A stretch of DNA of 64,000 nt from Duganella sp. BJB480 (GTDB lineage: Bacteria > Pseudomonadota > Gammaproteobacteria > Burkholderiales > Burkholderiaceae_D). The notes below the pieces were generated by a model, which worked only from the letters and a program-made list of their open reading frames with translations, was not told where the DNA came from and did not search any database. Both the position numbers and the translations under genes were made by a program. Shown one piece after another: positions 52,921-62,354 of this stretch; position 1 is the first letter of the stretch; each line of letters begins with the position of its first letter. The stretch is from positions 186,001 through 250,000 of the forward strand of contig QVIN01000002.1 of NCBI GenBank assembly GCA_003416985.1. Reading direction: 5' to 3'.

Positions 52921-54467
52921 ACGAAGTGAACGACTGCGCGGAAACGAACGGCGCTGCGAGTGCTTTCTTACTTGCCGCCTTTCTTTGCATGGCTTCCGCC
53001 GGCGCAGTGGAAGGCAACTGTGCCGCCGACGTGCCGGCCATGAGTAGTCGCAAGCTGATGGATCTGTACAAGGATTCCGAGCTGGACGACATTCCGTCGC
53101 GCGTCCCGCTGACCGCCGAGCAGCAGGAGTACGTCGGCTGTCTATTCAGCTCCATGCTGGATGTCATTGAACAAAAGAGAAGCTTGGGAGAAAACGATTC
53201 AGCCTTCGGACAAGGAGAATTTTTCTGGCCCAAGGAGCCGTCGAAGCCAATCAAATCGTCGCTGTCCTACGACGTCGACAATTTCAAATTCCGTTCCATC
53301 TCCATTGGCTTTACTCGTAAAGACCCCGCTTCCGCGTGGAGCGTGGCTGGGCTCCGCATTCACCCCAGGAATTTCCCGTATGGCGTTTTTGAAATGCGAC
53401 TTCCGAAGTCCTTCTTCGGCCGTCTTGTTTTTGAATCGAGCCACGCGGAGGAACGAAAAAACGAATCACTGGAAATCGTCAATGTCTTCTGGTACAAAAA
53501 AGAGACGAATGGCCGTACGATCAACTTGCGGTTCGAAGCCGATCCGCGCGTTTCGGACCTCAAAGATGGCTATCCGCGAAGTTTTCACAGTGTAGCGATC
53601 TACCTGGGCCCCAATCTCGAACCCTTCACCAAGGAATTGGCGACCGGGACCACAGACGTCCGCGAGAACATCGTCCGCCAGCTGGAAAAGCTCGGCCTGG
53701 CAATGGATGCACCCGCCCCGGACAAGTTTGCGGTCATCCGCGACCATTCCATTATTCGCGCCCTGGCGGTCGGCGGATTTGCCAAGGACGATGCGGCGGC
53801 AGACCGGGCCGCGCAAATTCTGCTGGACCGCTGCACGCCTTCCGACCTCGCGGCGTTTGCCCCAATCTATACAGCTTCGCTTCGACAATTGAAAGGGGAC
53901 TATCTGCGCATCGCCGCCAAGGCGAAAACGGTGGAGGCCCGACGATTTGTGGAGAAGATGGCATTGCAAGCCCAATGGCGGGCCCAACCGGAACGGCGCC
54001 ACGCAATCAGGCTCGCCCAAGCGGCGCTGGGGAATATCCGGATTGAAAATGAGTTCATCGATGCCGCCGTTCAAGCCGAGCGCTCCGCTCCACCCGCACC
54101 ACGCAACCGCTTCTACAACGTCGGCATGGCAAGAGACGGCACGGAATTGGCGGAGCGGCTGCAGTCACTGGGCTGGATTGGCACGCGGAGCTCCCTCCTT
54201 GCGGCGTGCGGCTATCTTCGTTCGCCATTGAAAAGCTACGTCCGCGACGTCAGCGAGAGATCGGTGCGGTACGCCGCTTTGGACGCTCTGCTCTACAACT
54301 ACCCCGACGAGCGATTATTGCACGGCCCCAAAGACCACGCCGGCTGGATCGCCGCGGAGCAGTTCTGCACCCGGAACCTCGGCGCGGTGTTCGACGGTCC
54401 GACGCCCGACCTTCCGCCAGATCAACCCTATCCCACCAGGATGCTAACGCCCCAAAGCCGAAAATGA
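52917..54467 (+). CDS. Large exported protein of the vgrG island, unknown function
   Basis: A 516-residue protein. The start is GTG 52917 overlapping the previous TGA (GTGA), giving MNEVNDCAETN before a hydrophobic stretch (AASAFLLAAFLCMASAGA). The acidic N-region is unusual for a signal peptide, so the true leader or start is uncertain. Residues about 100-240 look beta-rich and about 260-480 helical, perhaps HEAT-like (repeated short helices with Arg/Ala). The last 60 residues are proline-rich. No family was recognised. It is 4 bp coupled at both ends within the vgrG island. Confidence 0.6.
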   Translation: MNEVNDCAETNGAASAFLLAAFLCMASAGAVEGNCAADVPAMSSRKLMDLYKDSELDDIPSRVPLTAEQQEYVGCLFSSMLDVIEQKRSLGENDSAFGQGEFFWPKEPSKPIKSSLSYDVDNFKFRSISIGFTRKDPASAWSVAGLRIHPRNFPYGVFEMRLPKSFFGRLVFESSHAEERKNESLEIVNVFWYKKETNGRTINLRFEADPRVSDLKDGYPRSFHSVAIYLGPNLEPFTKELATGTTDVRENIVRQLEKLGLAMDAPAPDKFAVIRDHSIIRALAVGGFAKDDAAADRAAQILLDRCTPSDLAAFAPIYTASLRQLKGDYLRIAAKAKTVEARRFVEKMALQAQWRAQPERRHAIRLAQAALGNIRIENEFIDAAVQAERSAPPAPRNRFYNVGMARDGTELAERLQSLGWIGTRSSLLAACGYLRSPLKSYVRDVSERSVRYAALDALLYNYPDERLLHGPKDHAGWIAAEQFCTRNLGAVFDGPTPDLPPDQPYPTRMLTPQSRK

Positions 54468-55000
54468 AAATACTCCTCGCCTATTGCACACTCGCCCTCT
54501 CACTGGCATTGGCGCCGGCCGCCCACGCCGATGTGGCCTCCAGCCAGCAAGGCCTGCACCAATGGCCCGCGCTCAAAGGCAAGCTGGTGATGGTAGCCGG
54601 CACCGTCAGCGATGTGCTGCGCTACAAACGCAGCATGACCTTCTACTTCGAAAGCAAGCCAGGCGCGGACTGGGTCCACGTCCCCATCGTTAAATCGCGG
54701 GACGATCAGGAAGAGACCTGGTACAACGTCTCCCACGGCGAAACCACCATGGTCGACGGCTTCGTGGCCGCGCGCGGCGGCGACGTGTATCTGATCGAAG
54801 CCGCCGTCAGCGAATCGCCCGCCGGCATCAAGGCCAGCTGGTACAAGCTGACCACCAACGATCCCGCCTACCCCGACGGCCCGTTCTACCTGCTCAAACC
54901 GGTGGACCAGAAGTTCTACCCCAAAACCAAGGACCTGACCGTCGAATCGGTCCTGAAAAAAGAAGCCACCGTCAAACCTGAAAGCCGTATCAAACAATGA
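54464..55000 (+). CDS. Small exported protein of the vgrG island
   Basis: A 178-residue protein with a signal peptide (KILLAYCTLALSLALAPAAHA) and a beta-rich mature part including LKGKLVMVAGTVSDVLRYKR and SMTFYFESKPGADWVHVPI, suggestive of an OB-like barrel. Function unknown. ATG 54464 overlaps the preceding TGA (ATGA), and its own end overlaps the next ATG. An immunity or accessory role is positional inference. Confidence 0.6.
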   Translation: MKILLAYCTLALSLALAPAAHADVASSQQGLHQWPALKGKLVMVAGTVSDVLRYKRSMTFYFESKPGADWVHVPIVKSRDDQEETWYNVSHGETTMVDGFVAARGGDVYLIEAAVSESPAGIKASWYKLTTNDPAYPDGPFYLLKPVDQKFYPKTKDLTVESVLKKEATVKPESRIKQ

Positions 55001-55473
55001 AACCATCCCTTTTTGCCGTTGCCTTCGTCGCCATATTTTCCGTGAACGCAGTCCAGGCGCAGCCTTCCCAGCCGGCGCCGCCCAACCCATGTTCAACGAA
55101 AAACAAATCCGCGCTGCGCGCACAACTGCTCAAGACTCCCGCCGCCGACGATGCCTGGAGCCTGACCGAAGTCCTGCTGTGCGGCGCCAAGACGCCGGTC
55201 AACGCCGCCTACCTCCGCCGCCACATGCCGCCCAAAATCAAGGTCACGAGCCTCGACACCGACGGCAAGGACGAGGTCTCCATCGCCAAGGTGGACGCCG
55301 CGCTGATCGACTCCTTGTTCGCCACCGGCGTCGCCAACGAAACCGAACTGAACATATCCGAAGATGAAATCATCCTGCGATACTGGCCCAACGAGGCTTG
55401 CATGAACAGCCGAACGCTACGCTATGGCAAGGGGACCTGGCGCCTGGCCGCCATCGGCGACGCCTGCGATTGA
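54997..55473 (+). CDS. Small exported protein, last gene of the vgrG island
   Basis: A 158-residue protein with a signal peptide (SLFAVAFVAIFSVNAVQAQ) and four mature cysteines (NPCST, LLCGA, EACMN, DACD), probably two disulfides in the periplasm. No family was recognised. It is coupled by ATGA to the gene before it and ends the chain; a 418 bp gap follows. Confidence 0.6.
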   Translation: MKPSLFAVAFVAIFSVNAVQAQPSQPAPPNPCSTKNKSALRAQLLKTPAADDAWSLTEVLLCGAKTPVNAAYLRRHMPPKIKVTSLDTDGKDEVSIAKVDAALIDSLFATGVANETELNISEDEIILRYWPNEACMNSRTLRYGKGTWRLAAIGDACD

Positions 55474-55891
55474 CGCAACCCAAGGCCGCGGCGCGGCTGT
55501 CGCTTTTTCGCCGCAGCTTGCATTAATGCAGGTAATGGTGCGCAGCAAATTGAATTGACTTCGGGCAAGTAATCGTCAATCATACTTGTCAGGCAGCAGG
55601 TCGACGCCTCCCGGACGCTCAACAGCGACGGAGGCGCGGCACGCTGCCGGGAACACGATTACATAACCGAGCCAGGCTCCGGCGGAATACCGCCGGCATC
55701 GCGCCCTCGGTTCGCGCCGGCCCAACTCTCCGCCCGCGCCCCATGCCGATTGAGTTCCACTTCGGCCGCCCTCCCTCCGCGGCCATCCTGTCCATCCCAG
55801 CTTGAGGCGACCCGTGGTCGCCGGGTGAGGTGCGGCCGTCATGCCGCGTTGGACGAACACGCGCAGCATCCCAGTCAAGACAAGGAACACC
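55474..55891. other. 418-bp gap between the T6SS island and the chemosensory cluster
   Basis: No gene is supported here. A GC stem (GCCGC 55485-55489 / GCGGC 55493-55497) followed by five T at 55504-55508 could be a weak terminator for the island. A perfect 12-base palindrome TGCATTAATGCA lies at 55519-55530. A TTGACT box at 55555-55560 with AATCAT 17 bp later may be part of a promoter for the ANTAR regulator. The rest (55600-55880) is GC-rich, and ORF-like frames in it do not read as protein. Confidence 0.4.
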
Positions 55892-56614
55892 ATGCATCCG
55901 ACCGACGTCATTTCCCGGCGCGCCGACAGACCCGGCAGGCCATTGCACCCGCCGCGATCGTCCGCCGCCGCGACGGCGCGCCCTGTCGCCCGGCCTGCGC
56001 AAGCGGCGGCCGTGGCGCCGCAGCGTCAGCCGGCACGCATCCTGGTCGTCGACGACGACGACGTCACGCGCATGGCCATTTCCGCCGGACTGCAACGCCT
56101 GGGCTACCAGACCGCCGAGGCCGATTGCGCGCTGGCGGCGCTGGAGCGGGCGGCCGACTGGCAACCCGACTTCGCGATCATCGACATCACGATGCCCGGC
56201 ATGTCCGGCATCGAACTGGCGGCGCGCCTGCGCGAACTGGGCGAGCTGCCATTCATGTTCCTGTCCTCGCACGACGGCCCGGACGTGGTGCGCGCCGCCA
56301 GCGCCCACGCCGCCGTGGCGTACCTGGTCAAGCCGCTCGGCGTCGCGCAGATCATTCCCGCCATCGAAGTGGGCCTGGTCCGTTCGGCGGAACTGGCCGC
56401 GCTGCGGGAAAAACAAACGGTGTTGTCGCAAGCGCTGTCCGACGCGCGCGACACCAACCTGGCCATCGGCGTGCTGATGGAACGCCATGGCCTGGAGCGC
56501 GAACAGGCGTTCGACATCCTGCGCGGCCAGGCGCGCGCTCAGCGGCGCAAGGTTAACGCGGTCGCGGCGGAAGTGCTCGCCGTCGGCGGATCCGACGCCA
56601 TGCAGGGAAGATAG
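55892..56614 (+). CDS. REC-ANTAR response regulator
   Basis: A 240-residue protein: an Ala/Arg/Pro-rich N-terminal extension (1-50), a receiver domain with phospho-Asp in AIIDITMPGMSG and the DDDD acidic pocket (ILVVDDDDVTRMA), and a C-terminal ANTAR helix set (NLAIGVLMERHGLEREQAFD). ANTAR domains bind paired RNA hairpins and cause antitermination. As the first gene of a CheA cluster it may be the output partner of that kinase, replacing CheY. ATG 55892 has AAGGA at 55882-55886; an in-frame ATG at 55841 has no such site. Confidence 0.87.
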   Translation: MHPTDVISRRADRPGRPLHPPRSSAAATARPVARPAQAAAVAPQRQPARILVVDDDDVTRMAISAGLQRLGYQTAEADCALAALERAADWQPDFAIIDITMPGMSGIELAARLRELGELPFMFLSSHDGPDVVRAASAHAAVAYLVKPLGVAQIIPAIEVGLVRSAELAALREKQTVLSQALSDARDTNLAIGVLMERHGLEREQAFDILRGQARAQRRKVNAVAAEVLAVGGSDAMQGR

Positions 56615-56694
56615 CAAGCAGCAAACAAGCAGCAAGCAAACAGGCCCTACCCCCCGCCTATCGAAGTCAGTCATCGCATGCGCCCACCGGCGCA
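56615..56694 (+). repeat. 11-bp tandem repeat and a hairpin between ANTAR and STAS genes
   Basis: Two 11-bp units CAAGCAGCAAA (56615-56625) and CAAGCAGCAAG (56626-56636) begin directly at the regulator stop. A stem TGCGCC (56679-56684) / GGCGCA (56689-56694) with a four-base loop follows. The hairpin could be part of an ANTAR-controlled leader, but it lacks the usual six-base loop with A1 and G4. Confidence 0.4.
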
Positions 56695-56742
56695 GGCCTT
56701 GGCTGGCCGTCACGGTATGCAGTTTATTGGGGGGCAAGTCAC

Positions 56743-57093
56743 ATGACCACATCCATTCGGACCGCCGATCATCCGGCGTCCTCGCAGCGGCCGGCCGCGA
56801 TGAGCGCGCTTCGTCTGCGGATCGACGGCGAGTTCAGCATCTATCGGGCCGCCGAGCTCAAGGAGATGGTGCTGGCGGCCGTGGCGCAAGCGCCCCGCCT
56901 TGAGCTGGACCTGTCCGCCGTCAGCGAGCTGGACACCGCCGGCGTGCAGATCCTGCTGCTGGCGCGGCAGGCGGCGCTGGCGCGCGGCCACGCCCTGCGG
57001 CTGGTGGACAGCAGCGCGGCGGTGCAGGCGACGCTGGCGCTGCTGCGGGTCTCGCCGGACGTCGACGACGCGGAGGCTGGCCATGTTGCTTGA
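56743..57093 (+). CDS. STAS-domain protein (anti-sigma-antagonist-like)
   Basis: A 116-residue single STAS domain with the core LELDLSAVSELDTAGVQILLL. The serine normally phosphorylated in SpoIIAA-type proteins (D-[ST]-[AS]-G) is threonine here (DTAG), so phospho-control is possible. It is commonly found next to CheA in chemosensory clusters, where its target is not well known. ATG 56743 follows a GGGGGG-rich ribosome-binding site. It overlaps cheA by 11 bp. Confidence 0.87.
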   Translation: MTTSIRTADHPASSQRPAAMSALRLRIDGEFSIYRAAELKEMVLAAVAQAPRLELDLSAVSELDTAGVQILLLARQAALARGHALRLVDSSAAVQATLALLRVSPDVDDAEAGHVA

Positions 57094-59227
57094 CCAGGCC
57101 CTGCCCACCTTCATCGCCGAAAGCCGCGAGCTGCTCGACGCCATGGAAAGCGCGCTGCTGCAGTTCGCGCTGGCCGCGCCGCAGGAAGACACGGTCAACG
57201 CCGTGTTCCGCGCCGCCCACACCATCAAGGGCTCGGCCGGCCTGTTCGGCCTGGACCACATTGTCGCCTTCACCCACGTGGTCGAAAGCGTGCTCGACCG
57301 TGTGCGCGACGGCACCGTGACCGTGGCCGAGCCGCTGGTGACGCTGCTGCTGTCGTGCGCCGACCACATGCGCGCATTGATCGACACCACGGCCGCCGGC
57401 CAGCACGAACCCAGCGCCGCCAGCGCCGCCACCGGCGCCGCCCTGCGCGACCGTCTGCAGCGGCACCTGCCGGCAGCGCTGGCCGCCGCCGAGCCGGCCC
57501 CGCGCGCCGGGACCGTCGTCGCGGCCGACGCCGGCGCCAGCAACTACTGGCACCTGTCGCTGCGCTTCGGCAGCGAGGTGCTCAGGAACGGCATGGACCC
57601 GCTGTCCTTCCTGCGCTATCTGGGCCAGCTCGGCACCATCGTCGGGCTGGAAACGCTGGCCGACGCCTTGCCGCCGGCCGACGCCATGGACCCGCACCTG
57701 TGCTATCTCGGCTTCGAAGTCTCCTTCGACAGCAGCGCCGACAAGGCCGCGATCGAGGACGTGTTCGAGTTCGTGCGCGAGGATGCGCAGATACGCATCC
57801 TGCCGCCGCACAGCCGCGTGGCCGACTATCTGCGGCTGATCGCCGAGCTGCCCGAGCAGGCCCCGCGCCTGGGCGAGATCCTGGTGCGCTGCGGCAGCGT
57901 GACGGCGCAGGAGCTGGCCAAGGCGCTGGCCGCGCAGGCCGCCGCCGCCACGCCGCAGCCGCTCGGCAGCATCATGGTGGCGCAGGGCGTGGTGGCGCCG
58001 GTCGTGGTCGAGGCCGCGCTGGCGCAGCAACAGCAGCTGCGCGGCAAGGGCCAGGAAACCCAGACGGTGCGGGTCGACGCGGAAAAGCTGGACCAGCTGA
58101 TCAACCTGGTCGGCGAACTGATCATCGCGTCCGCCGGCGCCAGCCTCGCGGCCCGCCGCGCCGGCGACGCCGCGCTGCAGGAGAGCGCCTCCACCGTCTC
58201 GGAACTGGTCGAGCAGGTGCGCGACCGCGCGCTGCAGCTGCGCATGGTGCGCATCGGCGCCACCTTCGGCCGCTTCCAGCGCGTGGTGCACGATGTCGCG
58301 CGCGAGATCGGCAAGGACATCCGGCTCCAGCTCAGCGGCGAGGACACCGAGCTCGATAAAACCGTGGTGGAAAAGCTGGGCGACCCGCTGACCCACCTGG
58401 TGCGCAACGCCATCGACCACGGCATCGAACCGGCCGCGCTGCGCCTGGAGCGCGGCAAGCCCGCGCAGGGCACGGTTCGGCTGCACGCCCACCACGACGC
58501 CGGCAACATCGTGATCGAAGTGAGCGACGACGGCGGCGGCCTGCGGCGCGAGAAGATCCTCGCCAAGGCCGAGGCGCGCGGCCTGATCGAGCCCGGCCAG
58601 AGCCTGAGCGACGCCGAGATCTACAACCTGGTGTTCGAGCCCGGCTTCTCCACCGCCGAGCAGGTCACCAACCTGTCCGGGCGCGGCGTCGGCATGGATG
58701 TGGTCAAGCGCAACATCGTGGCCCTGCGCGGCAGCGTCTCGCTCAGCAGCACCGAGGGCGTGGGCACCACCGTCAGCGTGCGCCTGCCGCTGACCCTGGC
58801 GATGATCGACGGCTTCCTGGTCAGCGTCGGCAAGGCGCCCTTCGTGGTGCCGCTGGAGATGATCGAGGAATGCATCGAATACAGCGCCGCGCCCGGCCAC
58901 CATTACACCGACCTGCGCGGCGAGGTGCTGCCCTTCGTGCGCCTGCGCGACGTGTTCGCGCTGGACGGCGCGGCCGCGCGGCGCCAGAGCATCGTCGTGG
59001 TGCGCCAGGGCGGCCTCAAGGCCGGGCTGGTGGTCGACGCCCTGCACGGCGAGTTCCAGACCGTCATCAAGCCGCTGGACAAGATGTTCCAGCGGGCCGA
59101 CCGCCTCAGCGGTTCGACCATCCTGGGCAGCGGCGAGGTCGCGCTGATCCTGGACGTGCCCGCCCTGATCCGCCAAGCCACGGCCGCCGCGCCGCCGGCC
59201 CCTGCCCCATTTTCATGCAATCACTGA
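57083..59227 (+). CDS. cheA: CheA histidine kinase with tandem MshEN-like repeats
   Basis: A 714-residue kinase. It has HPt with H46 ([10 protein letters not shown]), a CheA P2-like region at about 155-255, and tandem 24-residue repeats at R262-Q285 and P293-Q316. The dimerisation and HATPase domains follow ([27 protein letters not shown]) and a CheW-like P5 domain ends it ([20 protein letters not shown]). The first repeat fits RLGxxLVxxGxVxxxxLxxxLxxQ exactly and the second nearly so; that is the published pattern for c-di-GMP binding in MshEN domains. The kinase would phosphorylate the REC-ANTAR regulator or another partner. ATG 57083 overlaps the STAS gene, with GGAGG at 57072-57076. Confidence 0.9.
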   Translation: MLLDQALPTFIAESRELLDAMESALLQFALAAPQEDTVNAVFRAAHTIKGSAGLFGLDHIVAFTHVVESVLDRVRDGTVTVAEPLVTLLLSCADHMRALIDTTAAGQHEPSAASAATGAALRDRLQRHLPAALAAAEPAPRAGTVVAADAGASNYWHLSLRFGSEVLRNGMDPLSFLRYLGQLGTIVGLETLADALPPADAMDPHLCYLGFEVSFDSSADKAAIEDVFEFVREDAQIRILPPHSRVADYLRLIAELPEQAPRLGEILVRCGSVTAQELAKALAAQAAAATPQPLGSIMVAQGVVAPVVVEAALAQQQQLRGKGQETQTVRVDAEKLDQLINLVGELIIASAGASLAARRAGDAALQESASTVSELVEQVRDRALQLRMVRIGATFGRFQRVVHDVAREIGKDIRLQLSGEDTELDKTVVEKLGDPLTHLVRNAIDHGIEPAALRLERGKPAQGTVRLHAHHDAGNIVIEVSDDGGGLRREKILAKAEARGLIEPGQSLSDAEIYNLVFEPGFSTAEQVTNLSGRGVGMDVVKRNIVALRGSVSLSSTEGVGTTVSVRLPLTLAMIDGFLVSVGKAPFVVPLEMIEECIEYSAAPGHHYTDLRGEVLPFVRLRDVFALDGAAARRQSIVVVRQGGLKAGLVVDALHGEFQTVIKPLDKMFQRADRLSGSTILGSGEVALILDVPALIRQATAAAPPAPAPFSCNH

Positions 59228-59250
59228 CGTCCACCCTGAAGGAAAACATC

Positions 59251-60900
59251 ATGTTCTCAAACGTAAAAATCGGTATCCGGCTCATTGCCGGCTTCATCCT
59301 CGTCGCCGCCATCAGCGCCGTGGTCGGCGTGATCGGCATCTCCAACGCCGGCAAGATCAACGACCTGGCCGACAAGATGTACGCCAACGAGCTGCTGGGG
59401 ATTTCCTACATCAAGGAAGCCAATATCGACCTGATCTACGTCGGCCGCGCCCGCGCCAATTCGCTGCTGGCCACCACCCCGGAGGAACGCCAGAAGTACA
59501 TGGCGTTGACCACCAAGAGCCTGGCCATGGTCAAGGAAAACATGGACAAGGCCCGGCCGCTGTTCCATCGTCCGCGCGCGCTGGAAATCCTGGCCAAGTA
59601 CAACAACGTCTGGGAGGAGTACGAAAAGGAGACCACGCGCACGCTGGCGCTGGTGGCCAACGAGCCGCTGGGACAACACAGCGACCAGCTCAACCAGACC
59701 ATGCGCAGCGTCGGCGAGAAGGCCCAGTTGCTGGACGACTGGATGACCGACCTCAGCAAGATCAAGGAGGAGAACGCCAAGGAGGCGTCGGAGGCCACCA
59801 CGGCCATGTATGAAAACAGCCGCAGCATCATGCTGGGGGCCATCGGCTTCGGCGTGGTGCTGGGCATCGTGCTCGGCTTCGTCATCAGCCGCAGCGTCAC
59901 CAAGCCGCTGTCGAAAGCGGTCGACGCGGCCGAGCGCCTGGCCCAGGGCGACCTGACCATCAAGCTGGAAAGCACCGCCAAGGATGAAACCGGCCGCCTG
60001 CTGCAATCGATGCAGAAGATGATCGAGAAGCTGTCGCAGGTGGTGGCCGAGGTCAACAACGGCGCCCAGTCGCTGGCCAGCGCCTCCGAGGAGGTCAGCG
60101 CCACCGCGCAGTCGCTGTCGCAGGCGTCCAGCGAGCAGGCCGCCGGCGTCGAGCAGACCAGCGCCTCGATCGAGCAGATGACCGCCTCGATCTCGCAGAA
60201 CACCGAGAACGCCCGCGTCACCGACGGCATGGCCAGCAAGGCGGCGCGCGAAGCGACCGAGGGCGGCCAGGCGGTCAAGTCCACCGTGCTGGCCATGCGC
60301 CAGATCGCCAGCAAGATCGGCATCATCGACGACATCGCCTACCAGACCAACCTGCTGGCGCTGAACGCGGCCATCGAGGCGGCCCGCGCGGGCGAACACG
60401 GCAAGGGCTTCGCCGTGGTGGCGGCCGAGGTGCGCAAGCTGGCCGAGCGCAGCCAGGTGGCCGCGCAGGAAATCGGCGAGGTGGCCACCAGCAGCGTCAA
60501 GCTGGCCGAGCAGGCCGGCAGCCTGCTCGACGAGATGGTGCCCAACATCCGCAAGACGTCCGACCTGGTGCAGGAAATCACGGCCGCCTCGTCGGAGCAG
60601 TCGAGCGGCGTCAGCCAGATCAACGCGGCGGTCGGCCAGCTGAGCCAGACCACCCAGCAAAACGCCTCCAGCTCGGAGGAACTGGCGGCGACGGCGGAGG
60701 AAATGAGCAGCCAGGCCGAACAACTGCAACAGACCATGGCCTTCTTCCGCCTGGACGCCGTCCCGCGCGCGCCGGCGGTGCCGATCCGCAAGGCCGCGGC
60801 GGCACGCGCGGCGCGCCAGGCCGGTGGCCGCCTCGGCACCGGCAGCCTGGCGCTGGCGGCGGCCGGCGAGGTCGACGAAGCCATGTTCGGCAAGTTCTGA
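59251..60900 (+). CDS. Methyl-accepting chemotaxis protein
   Basis: A 549-residue MCP with TM1 at about 11-31, a periplasmic four-helix-bundle-type sensor at about 35-190, TM2 at about 191-212, HAMP, and a signalling coiled coil. The conserved tip reads [20 protein letters not shown]. Methylation helices flank the tip. The C-terminus ends AMFGKF with an Ala/Arg linker and no NWETF CheR tether. ATG 59251 has GAAGGA upstream. It lies 23 bp after cheA and 10 bp before cheW; the ligand is unknown. Confidence 0.93.
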   Translation: MFSNVKIGIRLIAGFILVAAISAVVGVIGISNAGKINDLADKMYANELLGISYIKEANIDLIYVGRARANSLLATTPEERQKYMALTTKSLAMVKENMDKARPLFHRPRALEILAKYNNVWEEYEKETTRTLALVANEPLGQHSDQLNQTMRSVGEKAQLLDDWMTDLSKIKEENAKEASEATTAMYENSRSIMLGAIGFGVVLGIVLGFVISRSVTKPLSKAVDAAERLAQGDLTIKLESTAKDETGRLLQSMQKMIEKLSQVVAEVNNGAQSLASASEEVSATAQSLSQASSEQAAGVEQTSASIEQMTASISQNTENARVTDGMASKAAREATEGGQAVKSTVLAMRQIASKIGIIDDIAYQTNLLALNAAIEAARAGEHGKGFAVVAAEVRKLAERSQVAAQEIGEVATSSVKLAEQAGSLLDEMVPNIRKTSDLVQEITAASSEQSSGVSQINAAVGQLSQTTQQNASSSEELAATAEEMSSQAEQLQQTMAFFRLDAVPRAPAVPIRKAAAARAARQAGGRLGTGSLALAAAGEVDEAMFGKF

Positions 60901-60910
60901 GGAGGCGGCC

Positions 60911-61438
60911 ATGAACGCGCGCATCGAGGCGAACGCCCTCCAGGCGGCCAATGACCGCACCCAATACCTGACCTTCATGCTCGGCGGCGAGGTGTTCGCC
61001 ATCGGCATCCTGGCGATCAAGGAAATCATCGAGTACCAGGGCGTGACCGTGGTGCCGATGATGCCGGCCGCGATACGCGGCGTCATCAACCTGCGCGGCG
61101 CGGTGGTGCCGGTGATGGACCTGTCGGCGCGCTTCGGCCAGCCGTCGAGCGAGGTCGGCAAGCGCACCTGCATCGTCATCGTCGAGATGGCGCTGGACGG
61201 CGAGCGGCGCGATGTCGGCGTGGTGGTCGACGCCGTCAACGCGGTGCTGGAGATCGCCCGCGCCGAGATCGAACCGGCGCCGGCCTTCGGCGCCCGCATC
61301 CGCACCGACTTCATCGCCGGCATGGGCAAGGTCAACGGCCGCTTCGTGATTCTGCTCGACGTCGAGCGCGTGCTGTCGAACGCCGACCTGGACGCGCTGG
61401 GCGAAGGCTGGCCGGCCCCGGCCGCGCTGGCGGCGTGA
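60911..61438 (+). CDS. cheW: CheW coupling protein
   Basis: A 175-residue CheW: YLTFMLGGEVFAIGILAIKE, AAIRGVINLRGAVVPVMDL and the late GKVNGRFVILLDVERVLS segment are all typical. It bridges the MCP and CheA at the membrane array. ATG 60911 has GGAGG directly behind the MCP stop codon. It is followed by cheR 9 bp later. Confidence 0.94.
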   Translation: MNARIEANALQAANDRTQYLTFMLGGEVFAIGILAIKEIIEYQGVTVVPMMPAAIRGVINLRGAVVPVMDLSARFGQPSSEVGKRTCIVIVEMALDGERRDVGVVVDAVNAVLEIARAEIEPAPAFGARIRTDFIAGMGKVNGRFVILLDVERVLSNADLDALGEGWPAPAALAA

Positions 61439-61447
61439 GGCGGTGCG

Positions 61448-62254
61448 ATGAGCGGCATCGACATCACCGACCAGGAGTTCGGCCAGTTCCGGCGCTTCAT
61501 CTTCGCGGCAGCCGGCATCAGCATGTCCGACGGCAAGAAGGCGCTGGTCAGCGGGCGGCTGGCCAAGCGCCTGCAGCAGCACGGGCTCGGCAGCTATGGC
61601 GCCTACTTCCGCCTGCTCACCAGCGGCAGCGCGCCGCAGGAGGTGCAGACCGCGGTCGATTTGCTGACCACCAACGAGACCTATTTCTTCCGCGAGACGG
61701 TCCACTTCGACGCGCTGCGCGCGCACGCGCTCAAGACGAGCGAGCCCGGCCGGCCCTACCGGGTGTGGAGCGCGGCCAGCTCGTCCGGCGAGGAGGCGTA
61801 CAGCATGGCGATGGTGCTGGACGACACGCTCGGCCAGCGGCCCTGGGACATCGTCGCCACGGACATCAGCACGCAAGTGCTGCGGCGGGCGCAGGCCGGG
61901 CACTATCCGGACGAGCGCGCCCGCCACACGCCGCCGGAGTACCTGCGCCGCTATTGCCTCAAGGGCCACGGAGAGCAACAGGGCACGCTGCTGGTCGCGG
62001 CCGCGCTGCGCGAACGGGTGCGCTTCGCCCAGGTCAATTTGAACCAGGCCTTGCCGTCACTGGGGACGTTCGACGCCATCTTCCTGCGCAACGTGATGAT
62101 TTACTTCAGTCCGGACACCAAGCGGCAGGTGGTGGCCCGCGTGCTGTCGCTGCTGCGCCCGGGCGGGCTGTTTTGCATCGGCCGCTCGGAAAGCCTGAAC
62201 GACATCAGCGATGCGGTGCAGCCGGTGGCGCCGTCGGTGTTCCGCAAGCCCTGA
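61448..62254 (+). CDS. cheR: CheR protein-glutamate methyltransferase
   Basis: A 268-residue SAM-dependent methyltransferase with a CheR N-terminal helical domain (1-75) and a methyltransferase core. Landmarks are TTNETYFFRE, VWSAASSSGEEAYSMAM (SAM-binding), DIVATDIS and IFLRNVMIYF. It methylates receptor glutamates. No cheB demethylase is found in the window, so either it lies elsewhere or adaptation is one-sided. It is the last gene of the chemosensory cluster as seen here. Confidence 0.94.
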   Translation: MSGIDITDQEFGQFRRFIFAAAGISMSDGKKALVSGRLAKRLQQHGLGSYGAYFRLLTSGSAPQEVQTAVDLLTTNETYFFRETVHFDALRAHALKTSEPGRPYRVWSAASSSGEEAYSMAMVLDDTLGQRPWDIVATDISTQVLRRAQAGHYPDERARHTPPEYLRRYCLKGHGEQQGTLLVAAALRERVRFAQVNLNQALPSLGTFDAIFLRNVMIYFSPDTKRQVVARVLSLLRPGGLFCIGRSESLNDISDAVQPVAPSVFRKP

Positions 62255-62354
62255 GCGCGCCGGCGACTCGCACGATTGACGCACCACATGGCCGGTGCGG
62301 GGAGATCATCTAGTCTGGGATGGCTGGACCGATCCACCCACCGGAGCATACGCC

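Noticed and set aside
55619..56752. Minus-strand frame covering the gap and the ANTAR regulator
   Set aside because: Arg/His-rich shadow; the plus-strand regulator has intact receiver and ANTAR domains.
62255..62354. TTGACG at 62276-62281 as promoter of the HAF-repeat gene
   Set aside because: The sequence 16-18 bp further on is GC-rich with no -10-like box.
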